Shown here: piece by piece, positions 32,440 to 46,900 of the stretch
Layout: each line of letters starts with the position of its first letter
How positions within the stretch are numbered: the stretch's first letter is position 1
Assembly: GCA_021521415.1 (NCBI GenBank)
Contig: JAIQDT010004989.1
Location: forward strand, 1-64,000
DNA from: Bidens hawaiensis
Taxonomy: Eukaryota; Streptophyta; Magnoliopsida; Asterales; Asteraceae
Reading direction: 5' to 3'
DNA length: 64,000 bases
Notes under the pieces: model-generated
Told to the model about the DNA's origin: nothing
Databases searched by the model: none
The model's input: only the letters and a program-made list of their open reading frames with translations
Position numbers and translations under genes: made by a program

Positions 32440-35400
32440 AAAAATGAAATTACATAGCATAATAAACTCTTCTTCAACCTCTTTCTTACTCATTTTCTCC
32501 ACATCGTCTATGGCCACACATGATCAATCAAGTATTTGCACTTGCCACCATATTTTTTGTAGAGCTTTTGAAGTTTATCTTGTTGATTAGCTACATTCTT
32601 TTTCTTCTTTTCCCATTCTTCTTTCTGAACTCTTTCCCTGATAGACTTGCTGACACTCTCCAGTTGTTCAAATCTCATGTGACTCAGTTGTTTTTCTGAG
32701 AAACCATGAGTTCATAGGTATGCGAGGAACCTTTGAGTGTCCCTATTTCTCTTTATCCTCTTCTTCTTCAATTCCTCTACCTCTTCATACAGTAACACCT
32801 GCAACTCCTCATCAGTCATATGAGCCAGGGTCTCAAACTTGTATCCATGATTCATCAGGCTTATGATTTCCGGATCTTCCTTCTTAGCTTAATCCAACAT
32901 GGTTTGAATATTTTCCCTGTGAATATCAGTCATATCCACATGTGGGGAATCAGCTATATCATCGTCATCAACTTCAGACAGATCAACAAGTGCATCAATT
33001 TTAGGTTCATCCATTTGGGCTCATTTTCAGTATCAACTAGCTTAACCACTTGAAGATGTACAACATTGATTGGGCTATTCCTTTTCTTTGGCTAAGATTC
33101 CTATGAACTTTCACCTTTTTCTTGTATTTTTCTCTTGCTCACATATTTTTTGGCATACTTATTCAAGTAATCAGCATCCCAACTTTATTGATTCTCCCTT
33201 GAATCATCAATGACCTGCTAATCCCATTTCTTGGATAATATTTGAGTCACAATTTCAGCATCTATGTCAGGAACCAACTGCTTATTATCATCTTCATTTT
33301 CAGGTTTATCAGCAGTGGTAGTAGGAATGGTTTGTTCGGGCTCAGGTGATTATCCTTTGTTTCATGAGTTTTTGGGGGGGTGCTGGAATTGACATAAGAC
33401 AATGGCTAATGTTTTGTCAGCCTCTTCAGTTTGCTGTAGTTTAAGCAACCCCTCAATCACCTACTGCTCTATTTCCCCTACCTTCATCTAGGTTCTTTTT
33501 CAACTCAGCTTCTTCCAAACTTATCCTCTGATCTTCAAGTTCCTTGTCAGATAGGTATCTTGGAATCATCTCCCTTTGCAACAAATCACTCACAATATCA
33601 TCATGCCACTTCAGATCCTTTTCAGCATATTCATCAACCATTAACACTTCATCACTTGATTTAATATTGTTATGTTCCAATGGTAGTAGCTGCTCTTTAT
33701 TTTCAGCTATAGATTTGCCCTTCAGCCTCCTGTTCTCCTCATCCATAGTCAAAGGCTTGGATGGACCAATTTCCCTCACCACAGTTGGTTCATCGGGAAA
33801 GTTATCAATTTGATCAAATAAATCATTTAGTTCCTCATCCACAGATTTTTCGACCTAAGCCTCCTTTTTGTTCTTCATCATCAATAAAGATTCAACATTG
33901 TCAAATTCACCATATAGGATATATAGATCCTCCTCATCATTCACAGTCTCCTTATTCACAATCTCCTCATCAGCAATCTCATCAGCATTTACATCATCAA
34001 CCATCTCCTCATCAATAATTTTATCAACATTTTCATTATCAACCATCTCCTCATCAACAGCTTCATCATCAACCACATTCTCATATACAATCTCCTCAGT
34101 ATCTTCATTTTCATCAACATTAGTCTTGCTCAACACCATCAGACTCATCTGCCTCATATCATCCTCCTCTTTCTCCTCCTCCTCCTCATCATCTTCACCA
34201 CTACTTCCATACTCATCAACAATTGTTTTAAGTACATCCACATCATCACTAACGACAGCAGGTGGATTCTCCACCTGTTTTGGTACAACCAAGGTCTTCT
34301 CAACCTTAGAGACCAGAGTTTGAATCCTTTGCAGAGCCTGCTCCAGCTGGAGTTCCATCTCAGCATTTTTCTTTTTCGGCACCTCATTTGCCTTCTTTAA
34401 TTCACTGTTTTGAGCTTTCAAATCAACATTTTCAATTATTAGATCAAAATTTCGACTCAGTAAATGGTGGGAAGAGACAGGTGAGATTTGGGTGGGGTCA
34501 GAGAATTTGGTGGGGTGAGAAATGAGAAGGATCGGGTATTTGGGTTTGTTATGTTTCATGGGTTGGGCTTTTAGTTGTTTGTGAATGGTTTGGGGATTAG
34601 TATGGTGTATTGGGCTGGATTATGAGATAGGCTGGTATATATTCAGGAATGTATGGTTCATGTATAGGCTGGTCAAGGTTTTGGGCTAAGGATTGGCTTT
34701 GTGAATGGGTTGGTGATTGGGTTTGGTTTATGGTTTGGGTAAGGGAATGGGATGTTGATTGGGTTATGGTTTGGGTTCGGATTATTGGTGAAGTTGGTGG
34801 GGATGGAATATAAGGTTCATTGGCTTGGTAGTGTGGTGGTGAATGGTCTAGGATTAAAGATTGGTTTGGGGTGAGGTAGGTGGTGTTGGAATGGGTTGGT
34901 ATACTGTCTCCCCCCTGATCTTCAAGTACAACTTCCATAATCTCCTCCACAACATTATGCACAACATCATCATTATTTCCATCATCATTACCATCACATC
35001 CACCATCAACTTCATCATCAGAATTCGATTCTTCATCATCCTCACCATCTTCATCCTCAGACGTCACCCATGGTGACTCTGGCACCTCCGTTATTACCTT
35101 GTCGTTTTCAATAAACCATGGTAAAATGTCAAATTCAATAGTTGGATCAAAATTACTTGTTGCCGCTAACCTTGCTGTACGTCGGTATACATTTGGATTT
35201 TGTAGGGAAATTGTTGTGCCCACGGTTGGTAGATCAGGGAATAGAAGATTAACGATAATATATCAAAATCTTGGATAGACCAAGAATATTTTTTCCCTTT
35301 CTTTTCTCAAATTCGTCACCAAGCCTTCAAATATACGTTTTGAAAAATTGATAGGCTGGTTGTAAATGACAGCAACAGTTGCATTTGCCATCTCCCTGCT

Positions 35401-35880
35401 CATCAGGGTCCATGTACCCCTTTTGGTGTAAATCCCTATATAATATGGTGGATCAAGAATATTTACAAGTTAGGGAACATCCCTTTCTTGAATTGTCCTT
35501 TGTGGACATCTCCCTGGTAGCCCATCGTTTCTTGAAAAATTCTCAACATACGGTTTGTAGAGAAATGAATGGGAGCTTCTACATCATCATGCAGTTGTAG
35601 GCTAGCCTTTAAAAGATTCTCCGTGATTTCATTATCATATCCGGCCACCATGGCCTCTATACGTCTTCCATTAATATCATCCACCAGCTGGGCCGAATTC
35701 CAGAAATCCAATTAATGATTTCTGTAAATAATTGGACTTTCAGTCAACGAAAATAGAAGATTAGACCGATGCATCCATCTAATCATCAGCTCCACAGGTC
35801 TATTGTCATCAGTGCCCTGGAGAAACGTGCACATATTGTGCTTCTGATCAAATGGTATACCATATCTTCACAATCACAGA
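32440..35880 (-). pseudogene. E2 third ORF (SIRE env-position protein), broken
   Basis: A series of shifted minus-strand frames, the largest being 35711-35463, 35223-34597, 34559-33855 and 33842-33453, with readable remains to about 32440. The early part has DFWNSAQLVDDINGRR and a YPRF segment like the third ORFs of E1 and E3. The middle is very acidic (EDEDGEDDEESNSDDE near 35060; long E/D/V repeats 34200-33880) and ends in a charged, coiled-coil-like region (EVEELKKKRIKRNRD near 32750). No membrane segment is evident. The true start is unclear; I place it near 35880, where homologous text begins. Confidence 0.65.
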
Positions 35881-38748
35881 TAAAACCACATTCAAAGTGA
35901 AAGTTAGTCATTAAAGTCCACACTTTTATCATGTAATAGGTCATATATTGAAGAAGAAATGAAAGTTATTCTTTAAGAACCTATTCTTCGAGAAGTTTAT
36001 AACCTACACAGAAAACAGAGATGTTAGTGATAATGAAATTAAAGCCCTAAATCTGTACAATGAGTGTCAGAATACTATAAATTGAAGCTTACCAAGTCGA
36101 ATTTAGTTGGCTGACAAATTTAGGTTAGGAATATGAACAAACGATCGGGATTCTGGTTAACGAGCAAGTCGGCAATAATGCAAAGTGGAAAGAGGGAGAA
36201 AGGTGAAATGTAAAATTTTTCTAAGTCCCCCTTATATAGTTTGTGTTGTACACTTTTGAAAGTGGGTTTTAAATGCATTTTGTCGTTTTTCTCATGAATA
36301 GTGCCAGAAATCCAAATTTTAAATTTACTAGCATAAAGCTTGCTCGTTAAAGTTCATTTCCAAAGCTTGCTCTTCCCAGAGTTTGTTAAAATATTTTAAA
36401 GTAATTATAAATAAAACTAAGTGGATAAGATGAAGGAAGCTTACTCGAATATATAAGATTGCTCGAGAAATAAATCACAAGGTAAATAATCAAGTATAAT
36501 TAATCAATTAGGCAACCTTAATTGGAATCAATAAAGAATCCAAAATAATAACTTAGAGATATTTCTAATTTTCAACCTTACTCGAATACCTTAATTTCAC
36601 AAACCTTACTCGTTTATACTTGTAAAAGCAAAAAGTTAACTGATATTCATTCAAGTGTACTTTAAAGCAATGTATACTCAAAAATACTTCAAGAGTGCAA
36701 AGTGTGCTTGAGAGAACTTGTTATCCTTTGATATAGATGTATGCACTAGGCATAAAGTGTACTCGAAAAGTGAAGTTTGCTTGAGATTTTATAAAATAAA
36801 CAAGTATGCTTGGAGAACACTTGGAATATTATATCAATAGACAAGTGTGCTCTGAACATGAAGTTTGCTCGATAAACAAAGTTTACTCGTAAACACTTGT
36901 TATTTCAGAAAATAACCCCAAAACTATGTAGTATGCTCGACAAACACGAATTTCAACTAAAACACTGAAGTTTACCTCGAAATAGATATGTAAAGCATAT
37001 TCAAACAAGTATCACATAATCAACAAGTGTGCTTGATAAAAACAACTTTCTAAACATCCAAGTTTACTCGAAAGTATAAAATCATCAAAGTGTACTCGGT
37101 AATACATCAATAATTCTCTTAAGTACAAATAAGCATCAAGTTTGCTCGACTGAGTTAAACATTAAAGAAAACACCTAAGTTTACTTGAAAGTTTGAAAAA
37201 CATCAAAGCTTACGTGAAATAACATATTCAGACATATTCAAGGTTAAAATGCAAATCCTTTTGATTTCAACTATATTTCAAACAGTTTCATCATTAAATT
37301 TCAAAGTTTAGGAATAAATGGTGCATAATGAGATCAAATTTCAGTTATTTCCTTCCAAATCTTTTTCTTTTTTATGAAAACAGTTCAACATGGAATCATA
37401 TTGATTGACTCATCTTTCAATACGTCATTCTCAGCATCATTATGACAGATTAGGCAGGTTAATAGCAGGTCTGGACTTAGCATGAATTTCATTACTTTGG
37501 TGATATTATTAAGGTTCAATTTAGTGCATAATACAAAAACGGATAACACTTATTGTACTATGATGTCTCATAGCTCTTCTCATAGCTTATTTGGTTTTCC
37601 CATGATCACCCAAAATTAACCTCAACCCCCTGACATTTGGTCAAAATATTTTAATGACAGAACATATAAATCTTTTTTAAGGATTTTTTTCTTTTCAAAT
37701 TTTGAAATATAATGAGGTTGAACGTTGGACTTACATGACATGCAATACGGACTTACTAGTCATCCATTCAAGGTGTTTAGCACTTATAGTGATGTCCTGC
37801 CTCTGTAGTTCTATAATTAACCCTCATGTTTGCATTTCTTTCAAAATTTGTGAACATTTCAACTTTGGTTGATAATAAAAATTTTGCTCACATTTGTTCT
37901 TTGTCATACAGATAAGATGTTTCATTTTTGGTGACAAATACCAACATGCTCGTGTATGACTGGGTAATCAATTTTATGTCTATCATTCGGAGAGATTTAT
38001 CTTGAAACATGCATATTCAACAATGTATCTCCACATTAACCTTAGCATTTTCATTATGTTTATATCACCTCATTTTTATACATCATGGAAAGCAACCATG
38101 CATATTAATGACTGCACTAATAGTCTTTTTAGCCTATTAAATCCATATGATTGGCATAAATAATCAGTCTACTATCATTTCCCAAAGGATTGATCAATTT
38201 TAATTGAAAACCTTTTAAGCTTCTACAAAGCTTTGAACTGAATAATCTTATCATATCTCAACACCATTATCTTGCTCTGTTTGTCAAAATGTTTTGTCAA
38301 AATTTTCTTTTAATATATTCCTTTGAGCATGCAATTTTAACACAAAGACATATTTTGACACAAGACAAAAGTAACATATTCAATAACAATCATAACATCA
38401 ATGACATGAATTAACACTAGCAGATTTAACATAATGTACATTCAAGATTGACTATGCAAACCCTATTCTGTCTAAACACATCATCAAATCAGATTATCCA
38501 CAAATTTAGAAATATCAGATAAGCACACAGATTTATCATTTCAAATCATATTCAGACACACTTATTCTTATATCACACACATTTACTGAATTTAAGCCTA
38601 AGCATCATAGACACCTAAGTCATCACACAAACATTCATTCAAAGCACATAACAGTTAATCATAGACACCAATTCACACATCAAACACAACTCACTCATCA
38701 AGACCTTTGTAAAGATAGTCAGTTAGCATAAGAAGCACACATCATCAA
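35881..38748 (-). other. E2 spacer between pol and third ORF
   Basis: About 2.9 kb without genes. From 36330 to 37210 words such as TTTGCTCGA, GTGTGCTTGA and GTTTACTCGA recur every 20-50 bases on the plus strand. CAACCCCCTGAC near 37624 reads on the minus strand as GTCAGGGGGTTG, a possible internal polypurine tract. E3 has a spacer of similar size in the same position. Confidence 0.65.
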
Positions 38749-39834
38749 TCAGACCTCATCAGAGTTGATCATTCCTAAAGCTTTCAAAAGAAAGTGAAAT
38801 CTAGTTATGTCTAGTGGCTTGGTGAACAACTTAGCCAAGTTTTCACTAGTGTTAACTCTTTTCGTTTAAATTAGACCTTTTTCATTACAGTCTCTAATGA
38901 AATGATGTCTGATTTCAATGTGCTTGGTCTTAGAGTGTTGACAGGGTTCTTAACAATGAACAAAGCAGCAAAATTGTCAATAAAGATAGGAGTTTGCAAG
39001 TAATTCAAAACCATAGTCTAGCAGTTGATTCTGAATCCAAAGGACTTGTGTACCGCAGGCAGAAGCAGCAATGTACTCAACTTTAGCAATTGAGATTGAC
39101 ACAGTCTTCTTGCATTGCCAAGACACTAGTCTGTCTCCCAAGAATTGACATCCTCATGATGTAGACTTCCTACTCATTTTGCAACCATCATAGTAACTAT
39201 CAGTGTAGGCAATTAGATCAAAGGAATGGTTCTTTGGATACCATATCCCTAAATTAGGTTTTCCTTTCAAATATCTAAAAATCCTATTGACAACAGTCAT
39301 GTGAGACACTTTTGAACTTGAATGGAATCTTGCACACACACAAACAACAAACATAATATTTGGTTTTGAAGTAGTCAGGTACATCAATAATCCAATTTTG
39401 GCTTTGTATTCATGTTCATCAACAGGCTCCACATTTTCATCAGCTATCATCTTCTCATGGGTGTCAATTGGAGTAGAAGCAGTCTTCAAGTCTTGACATT
39501 TGAACTTTTTCAGAATGTCTTGCACATACTTTGATTGAGAAATGAATATGTCATCCTTCTTTTACTGAACTTGCAAACCAAGAAAGAAATTCATTTCTCC
39601 CATTGAGCTCATGCAATATTTTGACTTCATAACTTCCTCAAACTCCAAACACATATGTTCATTTGTAGATCAAAAGATGATATCATCAGCATAAACTTGA
39701 AGCAAGAGTAAATCTCTTCCTCTTTTCTTGTAGAAGAGGGTTTTGTAAATTGCTCTCCTTTGAAAGCAATTAACAATCAGGTCGTTTGATAACTCATCAT
39801 ACCAAGCTCTTGGATATTGATGTAGTCCATATAG
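38749..39834 (-). pseudogene. pol: E2 pol, 3' part: RT palm end and RNase H
   Basis: Continuation of the E2 polyprotein after the E3 insertion. The first codons (LYGLHQYPRAWYDEL) join directly to the LNKA end of the other half at 52694, as in intact Copia RT. The catalytic YADDIIF motif is near 39672-39690, followed by the GEMNFFLGLQ and RYLKGKPNLGIWYPK segments, and RNase H remains (AYTDSYYDG near 39185; EYIAASA near 39070). It ends at TGA 38749-38751. Stops near 39668, 39560 and 39150 break it. Confidence 0.85.
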
Positions 39835-39839
39835 AGCTT

Positions 39840-40254
39840 TGTTGGGCCTAGATTCGTGTGGTTTGTACTTAGTCAATATGTGTTTAAGTTAAGTATAGAA
39901 TATGGGTTTGGGATGCGTTGTAAACGGGCTTGGGATGCGTTGTAAACCGAGATCATCTCGGTGGGCTTTTGGTCCGTGTGGGCTTAGTTGTTTGGTTCCC
40001 TATATATAGTACATGTATTGTATAAGGTTAGGTTGTTCATTCACTTGTGTTGTTTTGGCCGTCTACGTGCATACTAGACGAGGTGTAATCGTGCTTAAGC
40101 ACCCGATGTATAATAGACATACGCGTGTTTTGAAGCAATCTCCGTGTTATGTGTTTGTGTTTGCGTGTGTTCTTGAGTCACCATGTATTGGATTTCCGCA
40201 CCAATACTTGTTTATTGATATCATAATTGTAGTGATCCAGATTCGGGACTTACA
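39840..40254 (+). repeat. E3 5' LTR
   Basis: Starts TGTTGGGCCTAG, ends GGGACTTACA. TATATATA at 40001-40008 is the probable TATA box. It carries ACCGAGATCATCTCGGT (about 39947); the other LTR has a longer version with CCTTAGG in the loop. The frame 40013-40273 is within the LTR and not a gene. Confidence 0.95.
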
Positions 40255-40256
40255 AT

Positions 40257-40269
40257 TGGTATCAAAGCC
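40257..40269 (+). other. E3 primer binding site
   Basis: TGGTATCAAAGCC, a tRNA-iMet-type site with one A for G change; the same variant occurs inside E1 at 9306-9318. Confidence 0.85.
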
Positions 40270-40937
40270 TTAGACCCTGTTCAGGCTCGTTATTGTGATA
40301 TCAAATATTCAAGAATAGTTTTCTTGGTGGTTTGATTGTTTTTCCGGTGATTAACGTGACAAGAGAAGAAACAATAAAGTTTTGGGAAAGAATCGACTTT
40401 GGTTTGGAAATAAATCAAAATCCTTTTATTCTCGGGAGTTTGTTACGTTTGAGATTTAGTTTGTTGATAATCAGTGTTCTCAGATGAAATAATTAGTTTT
40501 TCTTGGCCAATTCTGGTGTTTGGTGGGGTTTGTTCTCGGCTACACTTAGTTCTCGGCCTGAGTTTAGTCAAAAACATAGTTCTCGGTCAAAGCTCTGGGT
40601 TATCGGTCAAACTTGGTCACACTCTTAGTTCTCGGTCATCATTTGATCAACATTAGCTGTTTTCGTTCAACGTTTGGGTTCTTGGTCAAAGCCTGGTCAG
40701 ACTTTGAGTTCTCAGTCAAAGTTTGGTCAACTTTGTAGTTCTCGGTCAAACTCAGTTATACATTGAGTTTTAGGTCAGACTCAGTCAACCAGTGTGAATT
40801 TGTTCACAGCCCAGTTAACTGTTTGGGCTTGTTTGATTTGGACCTAAAATAAATCAATTAATCCGACTAAGATGGAATAGTTAACCCATGGTAACAACTC
40901 AACCAATTCATCAAATCATCAAGAACTTGATTCCATC
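40270..40937 (+). other. E3 leader with TTCTCGGTCAA words
   Basis: Non-coding. Between 40530 and 40780 AGTTCTCGGTCAAA-like words recur about ten times; the same word returns in the spacer at 49430-49560. Confidence 0.7.
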
Positions 40938-43900
40938 ATGGGGACTGCCACTCGTATACCCCGTCTCTTATCTCATGAGGGGTTCAGTGAATGAAAATTT
41001 CGTTTTGAACATTATGACAAGATGAACGATTCCAAAATTTGGAAAAGTATTGTTAGGAGACCTCAAAGAATCGCCTATCAAAAGGATAACTCTGATGAAG
41101 TTCTTGTGAAACCAGTTGCACAGTATGAAGATGATGATTTTGCTAAAGTTGAGGAAGATGAGAAAGCTCTTTCCACTCTAACCATGGCACTCTCACCTGA
41201 GATTGCTCTTCAATTTAGAGAACTTCAATCTGCTAAAGAGTTATGGGAGTCACTGTTCGAAGTATATGAGGGGAATGAAGATATGAAAAGAAGTCGCCAA
41301 GATCTGCTATGGCAAAAGTTCAATATGTTTAATCATGTTTTTGGGAGAAACGTTGGAATCCCAACTTCAAAGATTCATATCACTTGTGACTGAAATGAGA
41401 TCATCAGGTATTTATCTGCAAACTTCAGAAATAAAAAACAAGCTAGCGAACTCATTGCCGAAGAGTTGGGACATGAATGTTGCGGTTATCAAAAAGACTA
41501 AGGATCTCAACAGAATGGGTATGAGTGAAATGATAGCCACTATTAAAGCATGTGATATGGATGATAAGCAGTGTGCAATAAATCATGCAAGCTCTTACAG
41601 TACGGCTGGTTACAACGTTGCCTTCAATAGTGCTCTTATTTCTCAAGATAGTTTCTCACTGTTCAAGGCTACTCAACAACCACCTCAGGGTAACTTCCAG
41701 ATGTTCTCATCCACTCGTGGTCAATCATCATCATCCATCTCACCCCAACCAGCTCCAGTATTTTTCACCAAGTCTGGACAGTCTTCAAATGATACTGGAA
41801 ATACTACTCATACTCCTAGGCAGAACTTCAGTCAGATCCCTACCATACCAAAGGAGACTCAAGAGAATATAGCTCTAATGGCGGGATTCATGAATTTTTA
41901 TAATGAATTTTTGGCTGGAGACTTGGTTCAACCTGTGGTTGCTTCTAAACTAGATCAGATCCATCCTAATGATGTTGAAGAAATGGACATCTCGCGGAAA
42001 ATCGCCATGTCAGTATTTCGTGCGAAGAATTTCACTAAGAGGACGGGTAGAAATAATTGGAACATGCCTAATAATTAAAAGATGGGTTTTAACAGACACT
42101 CTTAGGTGCTACAACTGTCACGAGCCGGGTCAGTTTTCTCGTGAATGTACTAACGCAGCGAAGGATGGAAATACGGAAAAGGCATTGGTTCCAGTTGGGA
42201 ATGCTAGAGGTGAGGCTAGAGGTAGTTCAGGTGATGGCGAAAGAGGTATGGTTGCTCAACATTTCTCTTGGGAAGGTCAGATGGCTGCGCTCAACATTGG
42301 AAATCAGACTGCAAACTTCGCCAATGTTAAAGACACTGGAGAAGAAAATGTTACTGAGAAAAAGGTCAAGGAGCTTCAATTTGCGTATATGGCGTTCACT
42401 TATCCAAATTCATCTGAGGTAAGTTTTCAACCATGTTTTTTAAATTGTGTTGAAAAAAACAGAACTGTATAAGCTTCATAACGATAACCTAACTAGAGAT
42501 ATGGAGACAATAAAATCAGAAAATTTCAAACTTAAGAAAAATGAAAAGGGCTTTCTAGACAAAATAGAAGCACAAAAGAAGGACATTTCTAAGCATAAGT
42601 CTAATTTTAGTATAAAAAGTTGTCACCACCTAGATGCCAAACAAGAACTTGTTGAGTTAACTTCTAAACTGGAAGCTTCCAAGTTAGAAATCTAGAATCT
42701 AACTAGTAAGTTTGAACAAGCTGAACTTGATTTTAAAAAATTCGATGCTTCCGGTAAAGTAGTTAAGTCAATGATTGAAAACCAATTGTGGTGGAAGGAA
42801 AATGAAGGTGAGGGAATAGGATACAGTCAAGTTCCCCCACCCTATAACCAAATTTATGTTCCTACCCCTGTCACCAAAGAACAAGAAGAAAAGATAAAGG
42901 ACATGAAGTATGGTAAACAAGACAAAGGTGATGGGACCAGTTCTATGAATGTTGGTCCGTCCACTTCAAATATGAACGATTCTAATGTATTTACTCTATG
43001 TGCAGAAAAAGTAATTGCGAAGGAGTGGACTGATGAGGATGATGACCCTTGTTTTGAAATTAATAATGATATTGTTTCTGATGTTTCTTTAAAACTTCCT
43101 ATTTTGAATTATGTTACTCTGACTGTTTGTCTGGGCTCTGCTTTAAAGAGCAAGCATTTTTGTCTGGGCTCTGCTTTGAATTCTAATAATGTGGTTTCTA
43201 ATAAAATTAAAAATTAAAAAACATCCAAAAAATACGTGGCACCTAAATTTGTCAAATATGGATGCTCTAATGACAAACAAGGTGATAAGTTCAAAGATGA
43301 CAAACAAGGTGATAAGTTCTAATGACAAACATGGTGATAAGTTCAAAGATGATAACAAGGTGGCACCTAAATTTAAGCAGACTGGTCCACACAACCAGTC
43401 CAAACAAAGAGTTGTCCAAAATGATTTTTTCATAAAACGTCAAACTTGCTTTAATTGTGGCACTCCTGGTTATATTGCCAGAAATTGTCCACATTGTCCT
43501 TATTATGGATTTTATCAGAGGAATATGCCCTACATGCCTAAAACGCGTACATGCAAGGATTCAGGCATTATAAGGCTAGTTCCTTTGATGATGATTGGAA
43601 TCGATACAAATCTGGCAGGTTTAGTCCTCATCAGACCAAACCTAACATGTCTAAAAGAAAGCTCAGAAAAGGTGCTTCAAGTTCAAATTCAAATATGAAC
43701 AGTAAGTCTAGACCAAAACAGGAGAAAAAGGCTAATTCGTCTCCTCCCACATCCAAAACACCGGAGGTTACGACAACCATTCGAACCTATAATTCCAAAT
43801 CATACAGACATAGATGGTTGCCTAAATCTCCGGCGAAAGTTTCTACAAAATCTATGTTTGATGATCAAAAGGACATGTCATGGCAATCCGTGACAACTGT

Positions 43901-43955
43901 AGATGAATTAGGGTCACCTAGTGTAAGTATGGACTGGGTACCAAAAACTAACTAA
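40938..43955 (+). pseudogene. gag: E3 gag / gag-spacer region
   Basis: Copia capsid-nucleocapsid protein. ATG 40938 (MGTATRIPRLLSHEGF) starts a frame interrupted by TGA at 40992 (where relatives have Trp), continuing through STLTMALSPEIALQF; a frameshift near 41335 moves it to 41335-42078 (SKLDQIHPNDVEEMDISRK). The first knuckle is CYNCHEPGQFSREC (about 42107-42150, third frame). Then follows a Lys/Glu-rich coiled-coil-like segment (42447-43217, with a stop at 42693) and a second knuckle CFNCGTPGYIARNC (about 43447-43490). The last part (43551-43955) leads into the protease. Two knuckles separated by a coiled-coil-like region also occur in the E2 equivalent. Confidence 0.85.
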
Positions 43956-43994
43956 TCTCGTGCCTTGTGCAGGGACAACTATGGAGGAATATCA

Positions 43995-46900
43995 TCAGAC
44001 CTTGGTATGTTGACAGTGGCTGTTCTAGGCACATGACAGGGGACATTACCCAGCTACACGACATTCAAACATTTAACGGTGGGTATGTGTCTTTTACGGG
44101 AGGAGAGAAAGGAAAGATACTCAGAAGGGTACTGTAAGTAACGATGTTCTAAAGTTTGAAAATGTTAATTTTGTTCCATAATTGAAGCACAGTCTTTTGA
44201 GCGTGTCACAAATTTGTGACAAAGAATTCTCAACTCATTTTACTAAAAAGGAGTGTTTGATTCTGAAACCTGGTATAATTAAACCAGAAGACTGGATTCT
44301 TGTTCGATCACAACGAAAAGATAATGCTTATGAGATCGACATGAATAAAAATGTTCCTGATTAAATAACTTGTTTGTTTTCAAAAGTGACAGAACATAAT
44401 GCCATGCTATGGCATCGTCGTCTTGGTCATGAAATTTCTAAAAACCTTACTCGTCTTGCTAAAAATAATTTGGTACGTGGACTACCCATTAAGGATTTTG
44501 TAACTATTGAAAAATGTGTGGCTTGTGCTTTGGGTAAACATCATCGAAAATCTCACAAGCCGAATTTGATTAATACCATTTCATCAGTTTTTCAATTACT
44601 TCATATGGACCTTTTTGGGACTGTCCATGTCTTTAGTTTATCTCGTAGCTCTTATTGTCTTGTTATTACTGATAACTACTCACGCTTTACTTGGGTGTTT
44701 TTCTTGTTAAATAAGAGTAAAACTGCAGATTTAATCAAGAAGTTTGTTGTGCTCATGGAAAATCAACTGAACCTAAAGCTTAAGGGAATTCGTTGTGATA
44801 ATGGAACGGAATTCCAGAATACAACATTGAATAATTTCTATTCAGAAAATGGGGTATTTCGTCAGTACAACGCCCCACGGACGCCTCAATAAAATGGTGT
44901 GGCTGAAAGAAGAAACAGAACTCTTATCGAAGTAGCAAGAACAATGTTGTGTGACTCTAAACTGCCACTGATCTTCTGGGCAGAAGCTATTAATACGGCC
45001 TGTTATGTTCAGAATCGGGTGATAATCAAAATATCCAAGATGAAAACCCAATATGAGATTGTTTATAGTCATAAACCCATTGTTGCACATTTCAGAGCTT
45101 TTGGAGTGTCCGTGCACTTTACTGAATGTCGAAACTACTCCAAAATTTGGGGCCACAGCCGATGAGTGTTACTTTGTTGGGTATGCGGGAAATACAGCTT
45201 ACAGGGTCTAAAACAAGTCAACCAAGCAGATCCTAGAGCCCTATGAGGTTCGTTGGCTGGAAGAAAATGAGACTAATGCTCTTGTCGTTCCAGACTGGTT
45301 ATTTGATTACACTGAACTTTTCAAACCATTCAATGTGTTTCTAGTCGTCCACACAGAACCTTTGGTTGGTCCTACAGTGGAAACTGCAAAAGATAAGTCA
45401 CAGACAGTGTCTCACATCTCTCCATTTCTGGATGATGATGTCAACGAAAGTAATGACCCACCCGCAACCAACACTCAACCAAAAGAATCTCCTGAAACCG
45501 ACAGCTCGTAGAACTCATCTGAAGATGCTGCTAATGTTGAGGGGGAGAGTTCTATTCGTCAGATCTTCGGAAGAACACTGTTTTCCGATGACATTCCAAA
45601 TGAATATGTCGCTAGCACCTCGTACTCTCACAGTACGGCGACATCTGGGTGGAAGAATCCTCTTGTTGATGATATTGAGAACCTGTCAAATTTACAATCT
45701 ACCGGTGATGTTTCTGATCAGTTAATTCCATCAAGAATTCAGAAAAATCATCCAATTGAAAAAGTCGTAGGTCCTCTTGAAATGGGCGTGTCAACCAGAA
45801 GTCAGACTGGACACATAAATAGCTGTCTGTTCTCTTGTTTCATTTCTCAAATTGACCCAAAGATGGTAGAAATGGCACTTCAGGAACCCAGTTGGGTTGA
45901 TGATATGCACGAAGAGTTGAATCAGTTTGATAAGTTGATGGTCTGGAGATTGGTTGAGCTGTCGGAAGGAAAGAAAGCTCTTGATACAAGATGGGTTTTC
46001 CGAAATAAGCAAGACGACACTGGGGTTATTGTTCGAAATAAGGCACGGTTGGTAGCTCGTGGTTTTCGTCAGGTTAAGGGATTAGATTACACTGAAGTCT
46101 ATGCCCTAGTCGCCAGACTTGAGGCTATTAGGATTTTTCTGGCCTACACATCATTCATGGGGTTTATAGTGTATCAGATGGATGTCAAGATTGCTTTTCT
46201 ATATGGGGAAGAAAAAGAAGAGATCTATGTGGATAAAACCACCGGGTTTTGTAAATTCCAAGAAACCGAATCATGTTTACAGACTAAACAAGGTGTTATA
46301 CGGGTTACACCAGGCTCCTCAGGCGTGGTATGCTACTCAGACTGCATATCTTCTGGATCATGGCTACAAACGAGGAACCATTGATCAAACCTTGTTCCGG
46401 AAAACTGTCGGAAAAGATTTGATTTTAGTCCAGATCTATGTAGATGACATTATTTTTGGATCCATGAGCGCTGAGTTGTACACAGAATTTGAAGGTGTAA
46501 TGAAGAAAAGGTTTGAAATGAGTTCGTTGGGTGAAATGACAACTTTTCTAGGGTTACAGGTTCGCCAAAGCTCGGTAGCAATTTTGTTGCATCAAGGGAA
46601 GTATGTTGAGGATATTCTAGCAAAGTTTGAACTTCAAGATTCCAAGAGTGCCAACACTCCCATGGCAGAAAGGCCATTACTATCATCTGATCCTGAAGGA
46701 AGCCTCGTAGATCAAACGTACTATCGATCGATGATCGGGTCTCTAATGTACCTCACAGCCAGTCGTCCTGACATCATGTTTGCAGTCTGCCAATGTGCTC
46801 GTTTCCAGGCTAATCCTAAATTCTCTCATTTAATTGCTGTTAAACGTATTTTTAGATATCTGAAGGGACAACCGAAGTTAGGTCTTTAGTATCCCAAACA

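Noticed and set aside
33868..34323. Ser-rich plus-strand frame
   Set aside because: It is the antisense shadow of the acidic E2 third ORF on the minus strand.
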